A stretch of DNA of 64,000 bases from an uncultured Chryseobacterium sp. (GCA_913777465.1 CAJYRQ010000053.1:62001-126000); one strand, 5' to 3'; positions 15,589 to 26,865 are shown, numbered from the stretch's first letter. Notes: generated by a model not told the origin, from the letters alone. Program-made: numbers and translations.

Positions 15589-16176
15589 ATGCTTACACTC
15601 GGACAATTAAAAGAAGCTACCTGCTCCAAATCAGACTATGCTTCCAGGTTTTTACCTTATGTTATCGAAACGTGCAATAAGTTTTCTATTGATACTCCTG
15701 CGCGAATGCTTAATTTCCTGGCACAGGTCGGGCACGAAAGCGGAGGGCTTTTTTATACGGAAGAACTGGCCAGCGGAAGTGCCTATGAAGGCAGAAAGGA
15801 TCTGGGAAATACCCAGAAAGGAGATGGCGTGAAATTCAAAGGCCGCGGTCTTATCCAGATTACCGGAAGAGCCAACTACCAGGCTGTTTCCAAAGCACTG
15901 GGTACGGATTTCATTGCAAACCCAACGCTTTTAGGCGGGAAAAATGTGACCAAATGCACTAATGCCCAATTGAAAAATGCAGCGGAAAGTGCCGGATGGT
16001 TCTGGAACACCCGGAAGCTGAATGATCTTGCCGATCAGATGGATATTACCAAAAGCATTGATACCGGAAACAATCTGGTGGTTTTTAAGAAGATCACCAA
16101 AGCCATCAACGGAGGCTATAACGGGTTACCCGATCGGCTGAACCGGTATAAAGCGGGGCTGACTTATTTTCTTTAA
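15589..16176 (+). CDS. Glycoside hydrolase family 19 lysozyme/chitinase
   Basis: This 195-residue protein has no signal peptide. It has the compact GH19 fold seen in phage and bacterial endolysins. The first catalytic Glu is in QVGHESGGLFYTEEL at about residues 44-58 (HESGG), and the substrate-binding signature KGRGLIQITGRANY is at about 84-97. It should cleave peptidoglycan or chitin. The N-terminus (TLGQLKEATCSKSDYASRF) resembles the phage-type putative chitinases. Without a secretion signal it would need lysis, a holin or another secretion route, and none is encoded nearby. It stands alone between repeats and the thiamin leader, so a past phage origin is possible. Confidence 0.88.
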   Translation: MLTLGQLKEATCSKSDYASRFLPYVIETCNKFSIDTPARMLNFLAQVGHESGGLFYTEELASGSAYEGRKDLGNTQKGDGVKFKGRGLIQITGRANYQAVSKALGTDFIANPTLLGGKNVTKCTNAQLKNAAESAGWFWNTRKLNDLADQMDITKSIDTGNNLVVFKKITKAINGGYNGLPDRLNRYKAGLTYFL

Positions 16177-16219
16177 AAAGGAATTTGCGGCTGCTTATCT
16201 CTTAAAATAGATAGATTTA

Positions 16220-16248
16220 AAAAGATTATCTCAACGGGATAATCTTTT
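16220..16248 (+). terminator. Intrinsic terminator after the GH19 gene
   Basis: AAAAGATTATC (16220-16230) pairs perfectly with GATAATCTTTT (16238-16248) around a 7-nt loop, with further T residues to 16250. Confidence 0.88.
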
Positions 16249-16277
16249 TTATTGGTCTGATTTTTACGGTCTCAAAA

Positions 16278-16311
16278 ACTTCCAGCTCCCATCATCCAGC
16301 TTCCAACTCCC
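16278..16311. repeat. Degenerate CTTCCAGC-type core of the intergenic element family
   Basis: ACTTCCAGCTCCCATCATCC and the following AGCTTCCAACTCCC resemble the core of the other copies. No terminal inverted motif is seen here, so this is only a fragment. Confidence 0.4.
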
Positions 16312-16326
16312 ATTCTTCAAAAAAAA

Positions 16327-16357
16327 TTTGCCCGTTCGGAAAAAATACCTACCTTCG
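16327..16357 (+). promoter_or_regulatory. Promoter of the thiamin operon
   Basis: TTTG (16327-16330), 19 bases, then TACCTTCG (16350-16357) fit the Bacteroidota -33/-7 consensus with one change in the -7 box. Transcription would start at about 16363, directly at the 5' end of the TPP aptamer. Confidence 0.75.
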
Positions 16358-16363
16358 TCTCAG

Positions 16364-16443
16364 ACTTTAGGGGTGTCTGTTGAAAAACAGGCTGAGAATT
16401 ACCCTTTGAACCTGATCCGGATCATACCGGCGTAGGGAAAAGT
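16364..16443 (+). promoter_or_regulatory. TPP riboswitch (thi box) upstream of thiS
   Basis: The conserved thi-box pieces appear in order: GGGGTGTC, then GGCTGAGA, ACCC, GAACCTGATCCGGATCATACC and GGCGTAGGGAA. Helix P1 can form between ACTTT (16364-16368) and AAAGT (16439-16443). Placement ahead of the complete thi operon confirms the assignment. Thiamin diphosphate binding should turn the operon off. Confidence 0.96.
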
Positions 16444-16446
16444 GCA

Positions 16447-16512
16447 ATGACTTTGCCGTACATTCTATTGTACCGTCATGGGCATTCCTAAAGCATAAAA
16501 AATTTAGGAATG
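16447..16512 (+). promoter_or_regulatory. Expression platform of the thi riboswitch: start-codon sequestering hairpin
   Basis: After a separate hairpin (ATGAC/GTCAT and GTACA/TGTAC, 16447-16479), CATTCCTAAA (16483-16492) is the exact reverse complement of TTTAGGAATG (16503-16512), which contains AGGA and the thiS ATG (16510-16512). The same CATTCCTAAAG can instead pair with CTTTAGGGGTG (16365-16375) in the 5' aptamer strand (nine Watson-Crick pairs and two G-U). The inferred logic is that TPP locks the aptamer, frees CATTCCTAAAG and hides the thiS start; without TPP the start is exposed. Confidence 0.75.
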
Positions 16513-16716
16513 GAACTCACAATCAACCACACCCGGAAAACTTTTGATGTACTTCCCGCCACGCTGGAAGCACTGCTGGCTATCGAACTTCCCCAAAAGC
16601 GGAAAGGCATCGCCGTAGCCCTCAACAACCGTATTATTCCGCAGCATTCCTGGGCGGAAACATTACTCCGGGACAAAGATTCTATTTTAATCATCACTGC
16701 CACTCAGGGCGGTTAA
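16510..16716 (+). CDS. thiS: ThiS, thiamin sulfur carrier protein
   Basis: This 68-residue ubiquitin-like protein ends in the required Gly-Gly (TATQGG). ThiF adenylates that end, which then carries sulfur as a thiocarboxylate to ThiG for thiazole formation. The visible fold elements are typical (MELTINH at the start, VALNNRIIPQHSW in the middle). It is the first gene after the TPP riboswitch, and its ATG lies inside the predicted regulatory hairpin. thiC follows 21 bp later. Confidence 0.95.
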   Translation: MELTINHTRKTFDVLPATLEALLAIELPQKRKGIAVALNNRIIPQHSWAETLLRDKDSILIITATQGG

Positions 16717-16731
16717 TCCTCATAAAAATAA

Positions 16732-19105
<2,374 letters not shown>

Positions 19106-19130
<25 letters not shown>

Positions 19131-19849
19131 TGACCATTGCCGGCTTCGACCCAAGTGGCGGAGCGGGTATCCTCGCCGACTGTAAAACTTTTGAGCAGCT
19201 TAAAGTTCAGGGATTGGCAGTGTGTACGGCCGTGACAATTCAGACGGAAAACAAATGTTTAAATATGGAATGGCAGCCTTTGGAGCAGGTGACGGAAGCC
19301 ATTCAGGTATTACTGAAAGCATATCCGGTAAAAGCCGTTAAGATCGGAGTGGTGAAAGATGCTGAATTTTTAAATGAAATTATCAGGACCGTTAAGCTCC
19401 ATGCTCCCGAAGCGAAGATTGTCTGGGATCCGGTACTGAAAAGTACTTCTGAATTTACCTTTTTTGATTTGAATACCGTATCACAATTAAAAAATATTTT
19501 AAACCAAATGGATCTGATTACGCCCAATTATAATGAATACCGGATTTTACAGAATAACAATCTGTTTAGCCAATCCGGGAGCTCCTATGCGGTTCTGATT
19601 AAAGGAGGCCACCGGAAAGACTCTTTGGGGACCGATATTCTTAGGGAAGAAGGTAGAGAAATCGCTATTTACCCAAATGAAACAACTTTAAATTATTATC
19701 CCAAGCACGGTTCGGGCTGTGTCCTGTCGTCGGCTATCACCGCACATCTGGCGAAAGGAGAAGATAGGGAAGCTGCCTGCCGGAAAGGAAAAGAATATAT
19801 TGAAAAATTTTTAACGGATACTCCCGGTCTGCTGGGATTCCATTCCTGA
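19106..19849 (+). CDS. thiD: ThiD, hydroxymethylpyrimidine (phosphate) kinase
   Basis: The 247-residue ribokinase-like enzyme phosphorylates HMP and HMP-phosphate to HMP-diphosphate. The N-terminal signature TIAGFDPSGGAGILADCKTF is at about residues 10-29 and the catalytic GSGC anion hole is near 200. The chosen ATG at 19106 overlaps tenI by 25 bp. A second ATG at 19130 forms TGATG with the tenI stop and would remove eight residues (MQEERPFV). Both are plausible; the longer form fits common ThiD N-termini. Confidence 0.95.
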
Positions 19850-19875
19850 AATTTCTTAATTCAATTAAAATAAAA

Positions 19876-20517
19876 ATGAAAAAACTACAATATATTTCCC
19901 AAGGCTTTACACAGGCCGAGCAGGAATTCAATATTAAGAATGCTTTAGATAACGGTGCCCAATGGATACAGGTCCGCTGGAAAAATGCTCCTGAAAATGA
20001 ACTGATCAGGCTTTGTGAAAATACAAAGAAACGGTGTTCGGAATATAAATCGGTCTGTATCATCAACGACCATGTGCATATTGCGAAAGACATCGACGCA
20101 GATGGCGTTCATTTAGGATTGAAAGATACATCAATCGAAGCTGCAAGATCTGTTTTAGGCGAAAACAAAATCATTGGGGGTACAGCCAATACCTTTTCCG
20201 ACGTGCTAAAGAGAATGCGGGAATCCTGTGATTATATCGGGCTGGGCCCTCTGCGCTTCACCTCAACCAAAGAACAGTTGAGTCCGATCCTTGGTTTTGA
20301 AGGTTATGAAAAAATCATTCGGGAACTTCAGGAAAAATCAATTGAAATTCCAAAACTATTTGCGATCGGCGGAGTTGTTTTAGATGATGTTGAAAGGCTG
20401 CAGCAAACAGGAATCTATGGTGTTGCCGTTTCCGGGCAGATTACAGATCGGCCTTCAATGATCGGTGCATTCAGGAATGCATTGCATCAGGATCCCATTA
20501 CTTTACAAAACGGATAA
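19876..20517 (+). CDS. thiE: ThiE, thiamin phosphate synthase
   Basis: The 213-residue TIM-barrel enzyme joins HMP-diphosphate and thiazole phosphate to thiamin phosphate. Family motifs are present: WIQVRWKN near residues 32-39 (Q-R-K/W diphosphate contact), [19 protein letters not shown] near 63-81, GGTANTF near 101, [14 protein letters not shown] near 123-136 and IGGV with GVAVSGQI towards the end. It lies 26 bp after thiD. Compared with the tenI paralogue it keeps the ThiE active-site residues. Confidence 0.94.
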   Translation: MKKLQYISQGFTQAEQEFNIKNALDNGAQWIQVRWKNAPENELIRLCENTKKRCSEYKSVCIINDHVHIAKDIDADGVHLGLKDTSIEAARSVLGENKIIGGTANTFSDVLKRMRESCDYIGLGPLRFTSTKEQLSPILGFEGYEKIIRELQEKSIEIPKLFAIGGVVLDDVERLQQTGIYGVAVSGQITDRPSMIGAFRNALHQDPITLQNG

Positions 20518-20527
20518 AAATTTACGT

Positions 20528-21304
20528 ATGAATAATCAGAATTTAATAATAGCGGACAGAACCTTTGAATCAAGGCTGTTTCTCGGGACCGGTAAATTTG
20601 GGAACCTTTCGGAAATGACGGATTCCATTATTGCTTCAGGAAGTGAAATGGTAACCATGGCTTTAAAAAGGATCGATTCCCAATCTCCGGAAGATGATCT
20701 GCTGAATGCCCTGAAACCGACCGGAACCCATCTTTTACCGAATACTTCAGGTGCACGAACAGCAAAAGAAGCGGTACTGGCAGCTCAACTGGCCCGGGAG
20801 GCGCTGGAAACAAACTGGGTAAAACTGGAAATCCATCCAGATCCGAAATACCTGCTGCCGGACCCGATCGAGACTTTATACGCTACGGAAGAGCTTGCCA
20901 AATTGGGTTTTATCGTGATGCCGTACATCCACGCCGATCCTGTTTTGTGCAAACGCCTGGAAGATGCGGGAACGGCGGCAGTTATGCCTTTGGGCGCACC
21001 GATCGGAACCAATAAAGGCCTGAAAACCCTGGATTTTTTAGAGATCATCATCAGCCAGAGCAATGTTCCCGTTGTGGTGGATGCAGGAATCGGTGCACCT
21101 TCCGATGCGGCAAAAGCCATGGAAATGGGTGCCGATGCCGTGCTGGTAAATACGGCGATTGCTGTTGCCGGAGATCCGGTAAGCATGGCGTTGGCTTTTA
21201 AGGAAGGCGTTATTGCCGGAAGAAGAGCTTACGAAGCAGGATTGGGTGCTGTTTCAAAACATGCCGAAGCTTCCAGTCCGCTGACTTCTTTTTTGTTTGA
21301 TTAA
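20528..21304 (+). CDS. thiG: ThiG, thiazole synthase
   Basis: The 258-residue protein starts at ATG 20528; an upstream in-frame ATG would overlap thiE by 53 bp and add residues unlike the family. ThiG condenses deoxyxylulose phosphate, dehydroglycine and ThiS thiocarboxylate. Motifs are FLGTGKF near 18-24, TMALKR near 40-45 (Schiff-base Lys region near 100 is in VKLEIHPD), [10 protein letters not shown] near 157-166, [24 protein letters not shown] (split across about 181-204) and NTAIA near 206. The stop is 9 bp before the thiH ATG. Confidence 0.96.
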   Translation: MNNQNLIIADRTFESRLFLGTGKFGNLSEMTDSIIASGSEMVTMALKRIDSQSPEDDLLNALKPTGTHLLPNTSGARTAKEAVLAAQLAREALETNWVKLEIHPDPKYLLPDPIETLYATEELAKLGFIVMPYIHADPVLCKRLEDAGTAAVMPLGAPIGTNKGLKTLDFLEIIISQSNVPVVVDAGIGAPSDAAKAMEMGADAVLVNTAIAVAGDPVSMALAFKEGVIAGRRAYEAGLGAVSKHAEASSPLTSFLFD

Positions 21305-21313
21305 ATCTTGACG

Positions 21314-22432
21314 ATGAAAAGTTTTACAACCGCTTTTGAACAGTATTCCTGGAACGAAATCAAATCCAGGCTGGAAAAGGTCACGCCGGCCGATGTCGAA
21401 AGAAGCCTGCATAAAACCGGAAGGACGACCGATGACTTTCTAAATCTTATTTCGCCTGTTGCTGCCGGAAAACTGGAAATAATGGCCGGAATGGCCCAGC
21501 AGCTCACCCAAAAACGTTTCGGAAAAACCATTCAGTTGTATGCACCGCTGTACCTCAGCAACGAATGCCGGAATATCTGTACCTACTGCGGGTTCAGCCT
21601 CGATAATCCGATCAGGCGCAAAACCCTTTCCGATACGGAACTGATAATGGAAGCTTCGGTTTTGAAATCGATGGGCGTAAATCATGTATTGCTGGTGAGC
21701 GGAGAGGCCAATAAGACGGTCGGAATCAGTTATTTTCTAAATGCCGTCAAGCTGCTCAAACCGCATTTTGCCAATATTTCCATTGAGGTCCAGCCGTTGT
21801 CTGAGGAAGAATACCGTCAGCTTCATGAAGCGGGGGTGAATGCCGTTCTGGTCTATCAAGAAACCTACCATCAGGAAGTCTATAAAGAATACCATCCGAA
21901 AGGCAAAAAATCGAACTTCGGTTTCCGTCTGGACACCCCTGACCGGATCGGGAAAGCAGGAATCCATAAAATGGGACTCGGCGTTTTGCTTGGACTGGAA
22001 GACTGGAGGGTGGACAGCTTTTTCAACGCACTTCATATTGATTACCTTCAGAAACAGTACTGGAAATCCAGGTTTTCTGTATCCTTTCCGAGGCTGCGGC
22101 CTGCGGAAGGCATCATTGAACCAAATTTCATCATGTCTGATAAAGATCTACTGCAACTGATCTGTGCTTACCGCATCTGGAATGAAGATCTTGAAATTTC
22201 TATTTCTACCCGTGAAAACGAAACTTTCAGGAACCACATCGTTTCCCTTGGCGCAACCGCCATGAGTGCTGCTTCAAAAACCAATCCAGGCGGTTATGCT
22301 GTTGATAAAGAATCGCTGGAACAATTTGAGACCAGTGACGAAAGAAGCATGGACGAAATAAAGAACATCATCAGAAAAGCCGGCTACGATCCGGTAATGA
22401 AAGATTGGGATGCCGTTTACAGCGGAGTATAA
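21314..22432 (+). CDS. thiH: ThiH, 2-iminoacetate (dehydroglycine) synthase
   Basis: This radical-SAM enzyme has 372 residues from the ATG at 21314; a TTG at 21308 would add two residues. It splits tyrosine to 2-iminoacetate for ThiG and makes p-cresol. The cluster motif is CRNICTYCGF (CxxxCxxC) at about residues 84-93. LVSGEANKTVG near 124 and IEVQPLSEEEY near 157 are typical of ThiH. The presence of ThiH and absence of ThiO show an oxygen-independent route. A 125-bp gap without visible signals precedes thiF. Confidence 0.96.
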   Translation: MKSFTTAFEQYSWNEIKSRLEKVTPADVERSLHKTGRTTDDFLNLISPVAAGKLEIMAGMAQQLTQKRFGKTIQLYAPLYLSNECRNICTYCGFSLDNPIRRKTLSDTELIMEASVLKSMGVNHVLLVSGEANKTVGISYFLNAVKLLKPHFANISIEVQPLSEEEYRQLHEAGVNAVLVYQETYHQEVYKEYHPKGKKSNFGFRLDTPDRIGKAGIHKMGLGVLLGLEDWRVDSFFNALHIDYLQKQYWKSRFSVSFPRLRPAEGIIEPNFIMSDKDLLQLICAYRIWNEDLEISISTRENETFRNHIVSLGATAMSAASKTNPGGYAVDKESLEQFETSDERSMDEIKNIIRKAGYDPVMKDWDAVYSGV

Positions 22433-22557
22433 AATAAACGAAGACATTAAGGTTTTATTAAATAGTTAAGCTTAATTGAAAAAATATAAATTGAGCTTAT
22501 GATTACTGAATATGCTTACCTCCTAAAATCAATCTTTAGGGTTTAAAAAATCATAAA

Positions 22558-23268
22558 ATGAAAGGTGAAGATATTTTTGCCCGCTACAGCCGCCAGATTT
22601 TCATAGAGGAAATTGGGCTGGAAGGACAGCGGAAAATCATCAATGCTAAAGTTCTGGTCATCGGAGCAGGTGGTTTGGGCAGTCCGGTCATTCAGTATCT
22701 GGCTGCGGCGGGAGTCGGGACATTAAGTGTAGCAGACTTTGATGAGGTGGAACTGCATAACCTAAACCGGCAGGTAATCCACAACGAATGTTCAGTCGGC
22801 AGTTCCAAAGTGGAAAGTGCGGAAAAGTTCGTCAAAAATCTTAATCAGCAGGTCCATTTTACCGGTTATCAACTTAAAATAAATGCTGCCAATGCGGAAG
22901 AACTGATTTCGGCCTACGATATCATTGTCGATGGTTCCGATAATTTCACAACAAGGTATCTGGTGAACGATACCTGTGCAAGGCTTGAGAAACCGCTGGT
23001 TTATGGAAGTATTCTTGGCTTTTACGGACAGGTTGCGGTTTTTAATTATCAGGGAAGCCGGAATTTGAGGGATATCTTCCCGGAACCGCCTTCAGATGAA
23101 AACCTTCCCGACTGTGACAGCCTGGGCGTGCTGGGTCCTTTGCCTGGAATCGTAGGAAGCATGATGGCCAATTTAACACTGAACATCATCACCAATCTAC
23201 CTGTGCCGGTAAATCGGTTAACTTTAGTTGATACATGGAACTGGACTTTTCAGACAGTGAAATTTTAA
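22558..23268 (+). CDS. thiF: ThiF/MoeB-type adenylyltransferase
   Basis: The 236-residue E1-like enzyme activates the Gly-Gly end of ThiS with ATP. The nucleotide-binding loop VIGAGGLGSPVIQYLAAAG is at about residues 31-49, DEVELHNLNRQ near 62-72 carries the conserved Arg/Asp, and DCDSLGVLGPLPGIVGSMM near 179-197 is the ThiF/MoeB signature. No paired CXXC zinc motifs are seen, unlike many MoeB proteins. The protein ends without a rhodanese domain. Position at the end of the thi operon supports thiF over moeB. Confidence 0.9.
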   Translation: MKGEDIFARYSRQIFIEEIGLEGQRKIINAKVLVIGAGGLGSPVIQYLAAAGVGTLSVADFDEVELHNLNRQVIHNECSVGSSKVESAEKFVKNLNQQVHFTGYQLKINAANAEELISAYDIIVDGSDNFTTRYLVNDTCARLEKPLVYGSILGFYGQVAVFNYQGSRNLRDIFPEPPSDENLPDCDSLGVLGPLPGIVGSMMANLTLNIITNLPVPVNRLTLVDTWNWTFQTVKF

Positions 23269-23288
23269 ATAGGATATCATTAATAGGA

Positions 23289-23372
23289 GGGAAGAGGTAA
23301 GCTGTATGCTGGAGGTTTTTCGTACTAACCGATTAGGTATTAAACTTTGCTCCGGAGGAGCAATATCTGTGT
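23289..23372. repeat. Fragments of two intergenic repeat families after thiF
   Basis: GGGAAGAGGTAAGCTGTATGCTGGAG (23289-23314) resembles the element core. It is followed by TTTGCTCC, GGA, GGAGCAA and TATCTGTGTAG (23346-23371). The latter is almost the reverse complement of 31441-31471, so this is a second repeat type with a short stem around a 3-nt loop. Confidence 0.55.
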
Positions 23373-23383
23373 AGCAGATTTCT

Positions 23384-24082
23384 TTAACCGTTAAGCCCGG
23401 CAACCAGGTTGATGGTAAGCGCCACGACAAAAGTATTCATGAAGAAAGCAAGCAGTCCGTGGATCATGGTGATTCTCCTTAAATTCCTGGACGTGATGCT
23501 GACATCGGAAACCTGAAAGGTACAGCCCATGCAGAAAGAGTAATAGGCAAAATCCAGATAGTCGGGATGATAGGTTTCGTTTTCATCTTCGGTAGGGAAT
23601 TTCAGGCCGCCGGCTTCTTCTTTTTTCCCGGAATCATCCTCATCGTAATACTCCCTGGCGTAATGAAAAATATATTGGGTCTGCACCATAATCCAGGACA
23701 AGATCATGGCACCGAGAACAGCGGGAAGGAAATAAATTTCTTTCTGCACGCCTTTGTCTTTGGAAGTGATTAAGAAAAATATCGCAAACATGCTTGCTAG
23801 AGAAGCAATAATGATGGTAGCGAACACAAAAACAGCATTGCCGTCATCAGCCCTTGCTTTTTTACGGATGTCATCCACTTTCCGGCGGAAGATTACCTGC
23901 CAGTCAAGGAAAAGGAAGACCAGGGAAAAGGCCAGCCAGCAGAAGATAAGCATAACCAGCGGTTTAAGATCCAGCCTGAAAATCAGAAAGAAAACCACGG
24001 CAGCAGCCAAAAGACTGATGAGGCTCCTCTTCAGCGGGCTGAGTTTTAAAAAAAAGCTGTCCTGTGTTTTCGTTTTTGTCAT
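23384..24082 (-). CDS. DUF1345 family membrane protein
   Basis: The 232-residue protein has about five membrane helices and the DUF1345 hallmark DYLDFAYYSFCMGCTFQVSDV (split here: DYLDFAYYSF, then FQVSDVSI) near residues 171-191. TQYIFHYAREYY near 133-144 is also family-like. Its function has not been established. It converges on the thi operon with a 115-bp repeat-containing gap and stands alone on its strand. Confidence 0.85.
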   Translation of the reverse strand: MTKTKTQDSFFLKLSPLKRSLISLLAAAVVFFLIFRLDLKPLVMLIFCWLAFSLVFLFLDWQVIFRRKVDDIRKKARADDGNAVFVFATIIIASLASMFAIFFLITSKDKGVQKEIYFLPAVLGAMILSWIMVQTQYIFHYAREYYDEDDSGKKEEAGGLKFPTEDENETYHPDYLDFAYYSFCMGCTFQVSDVSITSRNLRRITMIHGLLAFFMNTFVVALTINLVAGLNG

Positions 24083-24186
24083 TCGGAATTTTCTTTAAAA
24101 ATAAATAAAAATGTTTTTCGCAGCATCTGGCAAAATGGAAATTAAGTTTTTTTTAATTGAACAACAGGATCTGGAGTTCATAAAAA

Positions 24187-24212
24187 ATCCTTTTAACTTA
24201 CATTAAAAGGAT
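24187..24212. terminator. Bidirectional hairpin terminator between DUF1345 and receptor genes
   Basis: ATCCTTTTAA (24187-24196) pairs perfectly with TTAAAAGGAT (24203-24212). T runs lie on both sides (minus-strand TTTTTT after the stem; plus-strand T10 from about 24217). Its position 24 bp past the stop of the minus-strand receptor makes it the receptor's terminator. Confidence 0.85.
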
Positions 24213-24235
24213 GATAGTTTTTTTTTATTCTGCTT

Positions 24236-26458
24236 TTACTGTCCCTGCGGAACCATCCCGCCGTTGTCGTCTTTTTTGCTTTCTTTCAGGATGTTCTGGT
24301 CTTCTTTCGCCAGTTTGTTACGGGTCGGGATTTTATAGTTTACCGATAATCCGAAGTTTCTTGTGTCGTATTTATTCCGCATATAAACCGATTGTCCCTG
24401 CGGCGGATTGGACCGAACTTGCATAATCTGGCCGTTGAAAATGTCATTGGCAAATACCGAAACCGTCAGGCGGTTATCCATAAATTTCTTCGTCAGCGTC
24501 AGGTCGAATGAATTGTTGAACGGTTTTTCAGCTGTGAAGTAGAAATATCCGGCTTTAGGCGTCAGGTAACTGTAATTGGCCGTCAGCTTAATTTCCTTCG
24601 GTAAAATAATCTGCGTCATGATATTGAAGATCCAGAATCCTTTATTGTCCAGTTCGGCAATATCATGTTTCTGATAACCGGCGTAGATGTACATAAAGTT
24701 GATCTTGTCCGGATTGAAATTAAACTTCATAATCTCGCTCAGCGGTTTGCTGAAAATCATGAACGGAACCGGCAGCCCGACATTGAAATTATGGATTTTC
24801 ATTTCTGAAATATTGATCTGCTCGTTAAACAGGCTTTTACCTTCGCGGCGGATGATCTGTGCTACCTGGTTTTTCGCCGAGCTTACGCTGTAACCGATGA
24901 AGGCATAGTCGAAAGCTGAAATTTTAACTTCATAATTATCGAAAATCGTCGGCTGAAGGTTCGGGTTACCGGTTACCTGGGTATTCGGTCCCTGGAAGGT
25001 AACATTGTTCGGGTTCAGGGCAGAAATGCTCGGTAAGCTGATCTTTTTATTGTAATTGGCCGTTACATGCACCTGTTCCATCAGATTATACTGGACGCTG
25101 GCATTCGGAAATAATTTAAATTTATTAAAGGGCAAAAGATTGGCTTCTACAACGTTGTTGCCGGCATCATAATATCTTGTGATCCCCGAAATATCGTAGT
25201 TCTCTGCACGGGTTCCCAAAATGAAATCGAATTTTTTCAGCTTGGCCTGTAATTCCAGATAAGTGGCTGTAGTCTGTCTGGTGTATTCCAGGTTGGTCAA
25301 GCCTTTGCTTTCCGTATCAAACTGCTGATGTTCGTACAATCCGCCTAAGCTTATTTTTCCACCGTCCAGAAGCTTGATCGGCTGGGAATAATCTACTTTG
25401 AAATTGGCGATTCTCATATCGGATGTATTATTCAATAGTTTTCCCAGAGAAATTCTTGGCTCTTGAATATTGGTATCCGTGAAAGTTACGTCTCTAAAAA
25501 TATTGTTTTGGTCAAATTTGCTATCGGATTTTGTGAATCCGAATTGAAAGTCGAGTTTTTGTGTCTTCTCGGAAAACCGTTTCTGATACGTTACCACTGC
25601 TTCTTGCCGTAAATTGTTGGTATTGGCTGCATCATAAGAATCATATTTTGCTTCTCTGTAAGCGATAGGGTTTTGTTGAATCAGAATATCCGCTAAACCA
25701 TCACTTAAAGTATAATTGTCGTTGTTATTATGGTAAATATCATAGTTTAAAAGCAACCGGTCCTGCCCAAGATCAAAAGTGATCCCCGATTTTGCAAAAT
25801 ATCCTCTGCCATAACGGTCGGTATTGCTGTGCAACAGGCCGTCCTGATCGGTACTGAGCATACTTTCCCGGTAATTCTGGCCGACGTTCAGCTGCCAGCC
25901 GAAAATTTTATTTCTCGCATTCAGGTTCAGGGAATTGCTGGTCCGGCTTCTGAATTTATCATAATTCGTGAACGAATAGTTTCCGGAATAGGTAGCGGTT
26001 AAATATTTGTTGGCATTTTTATTCGTAATGATGTTCATGATCGCACCGCCGGAAGTTGCCGGAAATTCCGCGCCGGGCTGGGTGATGACTTCCACACGGT
26101 CTACCGAATTGGCCGGCATCCCTTCCAGAAAAGAATTCAGTTCGTTGGAGGTGATATTCAAAGGCCTTCCGTTGAGGTAAACGTCCAGCAACTTTCCCTG
26201 ATACATCATACCGGCAATATCGGTAGAGATAAGGCCCGGAAGCTTCTTGATTCCTTCCAGCACATTCCCGTTGTTCAGCTGGGGCTGTTCCGAAAAATCG
26301 AAGATGGTACGGTCGGCTTTTTGTTCAACGGCTTTTTTAGTTTTGGTAATAACAACGCCTTCAATCTGCTTTTCTTTGGTTGTCTGGTTATTGTTTTTTT
26401 CCTGTGCCGAAATAAATGCCATGCTCAGAAAAGATAACGTAATAATTGTTTTTTTCAT
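24236..26458 (-). CDS. TonB-dependent receptor-like outer-membrane beta-barrel protein
   Basis: The product has 740 residues when started at the ATG at 26458, which gives a clean signal peptide (MKKTIITLSFLSMAFISAQ). A plug domain follows with NGRPLNITSNELNSFLEG and VDRVEVITQPGAEFPATSGG near residues 105-150, then the long beta barrel of the outer-membrane beta-barrel family (OMP_b-brl_3 type). No TPP, B12 or other riboswitch precedes it, and no SusD-like partner is adjacent, so the ligand is unknown. The C-terminus continues past the barrel into a short polar tail (KKDDNGGMVPQGQ), unlike the usual aromatic last residue. Confidence 0.88.
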   Translation of the reverse strand: MKKTIITLSFLSMAFISAQEKNNNQTTKEKQIEGVVITKTKKAVEQKADRTIFDFSEQPQLNNGNVLEGIKKLPGLISTDIAGMMYQGKLLDVYLNGRPLNITSNELNSFLEGMPANSVDRVEVITQPGAEFPATSGGAIMNIITNKNANKYLTATYSGNYSFTNYDKFRSRTSNSLNLNARNKIFGWQLNVGQNYRESMLSTDQDGLLHSNTDRYGRGYFAKSGITFDLGQDRLLLNYDIYHNNNDNYTLSDGLADILIQQNPIAYREAKYDSYDAANTNNLRQEAVVTYQKRFSEKTQKLDFQFGFTKSDSKFDQNNIFRDVTFTDTNIQEPRISLGKLLNNTSDMRIANFKVDYSQPIKLLDGGKISLGGLYEHQQFDTESKGLTNLEYTRQTTATYLELQAKLKKFDFILGTRAENYDISGITRYYDAGNNVVEANLLPFNKFKLFPNASVQYNLMEQVHVTANYNKKISLPSISALNPNNVTFQGPNTQVTGNPNLQPTIFDNYEVKISAFDYAFIGYSVSSAKNQVAQIIRREGKSLFNEQINISEMKIHNFNVGLPVPFMIFSKPLSEIMKFNFNPDKINFMYIYAGYQKHDIAELDNKGFWIFNIMTQIILPKEIKLTANYSYLTPKAGYFYFTAEKPFNNSFDLTLTKKFMDNRLTVSVFANDIFNGQIMQVRSNPPQGQSVYMRNKYDTRNFGLSVNYKIPTRNKLAKEDQNILKESKKDDNGGMVPQGQ

Positions 26459-26560
26459 GCTCTTTCTATTCGGTTGATTAGACACCGGAAAACAGATTTT
26501 GTTACAGGCACAGAGAAAATTCTTAATTATAAAATAAAATAATAGTTAAGATCAGATACT

Positions 26561-26777
26561 TTAAACTTAACGTGGATTCGAGCTATTAACCCTACTTGAA
26601 AGGCTGGAAGAGGGTGCTGGATGCTGGAAGCACTGTTGTTTAAGAATATTGCCGTTAATTTTGGATATCAACTGACTTTTTTCACTACGCTAAAGCCTTT
26701 AAGATGTTCACTTTTCTTTTAATTCCATTGAATCACTTAAAAACAAATAATTAACCTCGAATTCACGTTAAACTTAG
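26561..26777. repeat. Intergenic inverted-repeat-bounded element, copy D (complete)
   Basis: Left end TTAACGTGGATTCGAG (26567-26582) and right end CTCGAATTCACGTTAA (26756-26771) are inverted copies with one mismatch in 16. The core GGCTGGAAGAGGG/GCTGGATGCTGGAAG is at 26602-26630. Bases after the core (TTGCCGTTAATTTTGGAT, TTTTTTCACTA) match copy E. The element lies in the promoter-side gap of the receptor gene. It holds no plausible coding frame. Confidence 0.78.
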
Positions 26778-26865
26778 CAATCAAAATCATGGATCTTCCT
26801 ATTCGCCTTCATAAAATGAAAGGTCTGAATTTAGATTTAAATATCATAGTAACAATTCGGCTGAT

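Noticed and set aside
16205..16260. Part of the TPP riboswitch
   Set aside because: The hairpin at 16220-16248 is a terminator of the GH19 gene; it lies upstream of the thi promoter.
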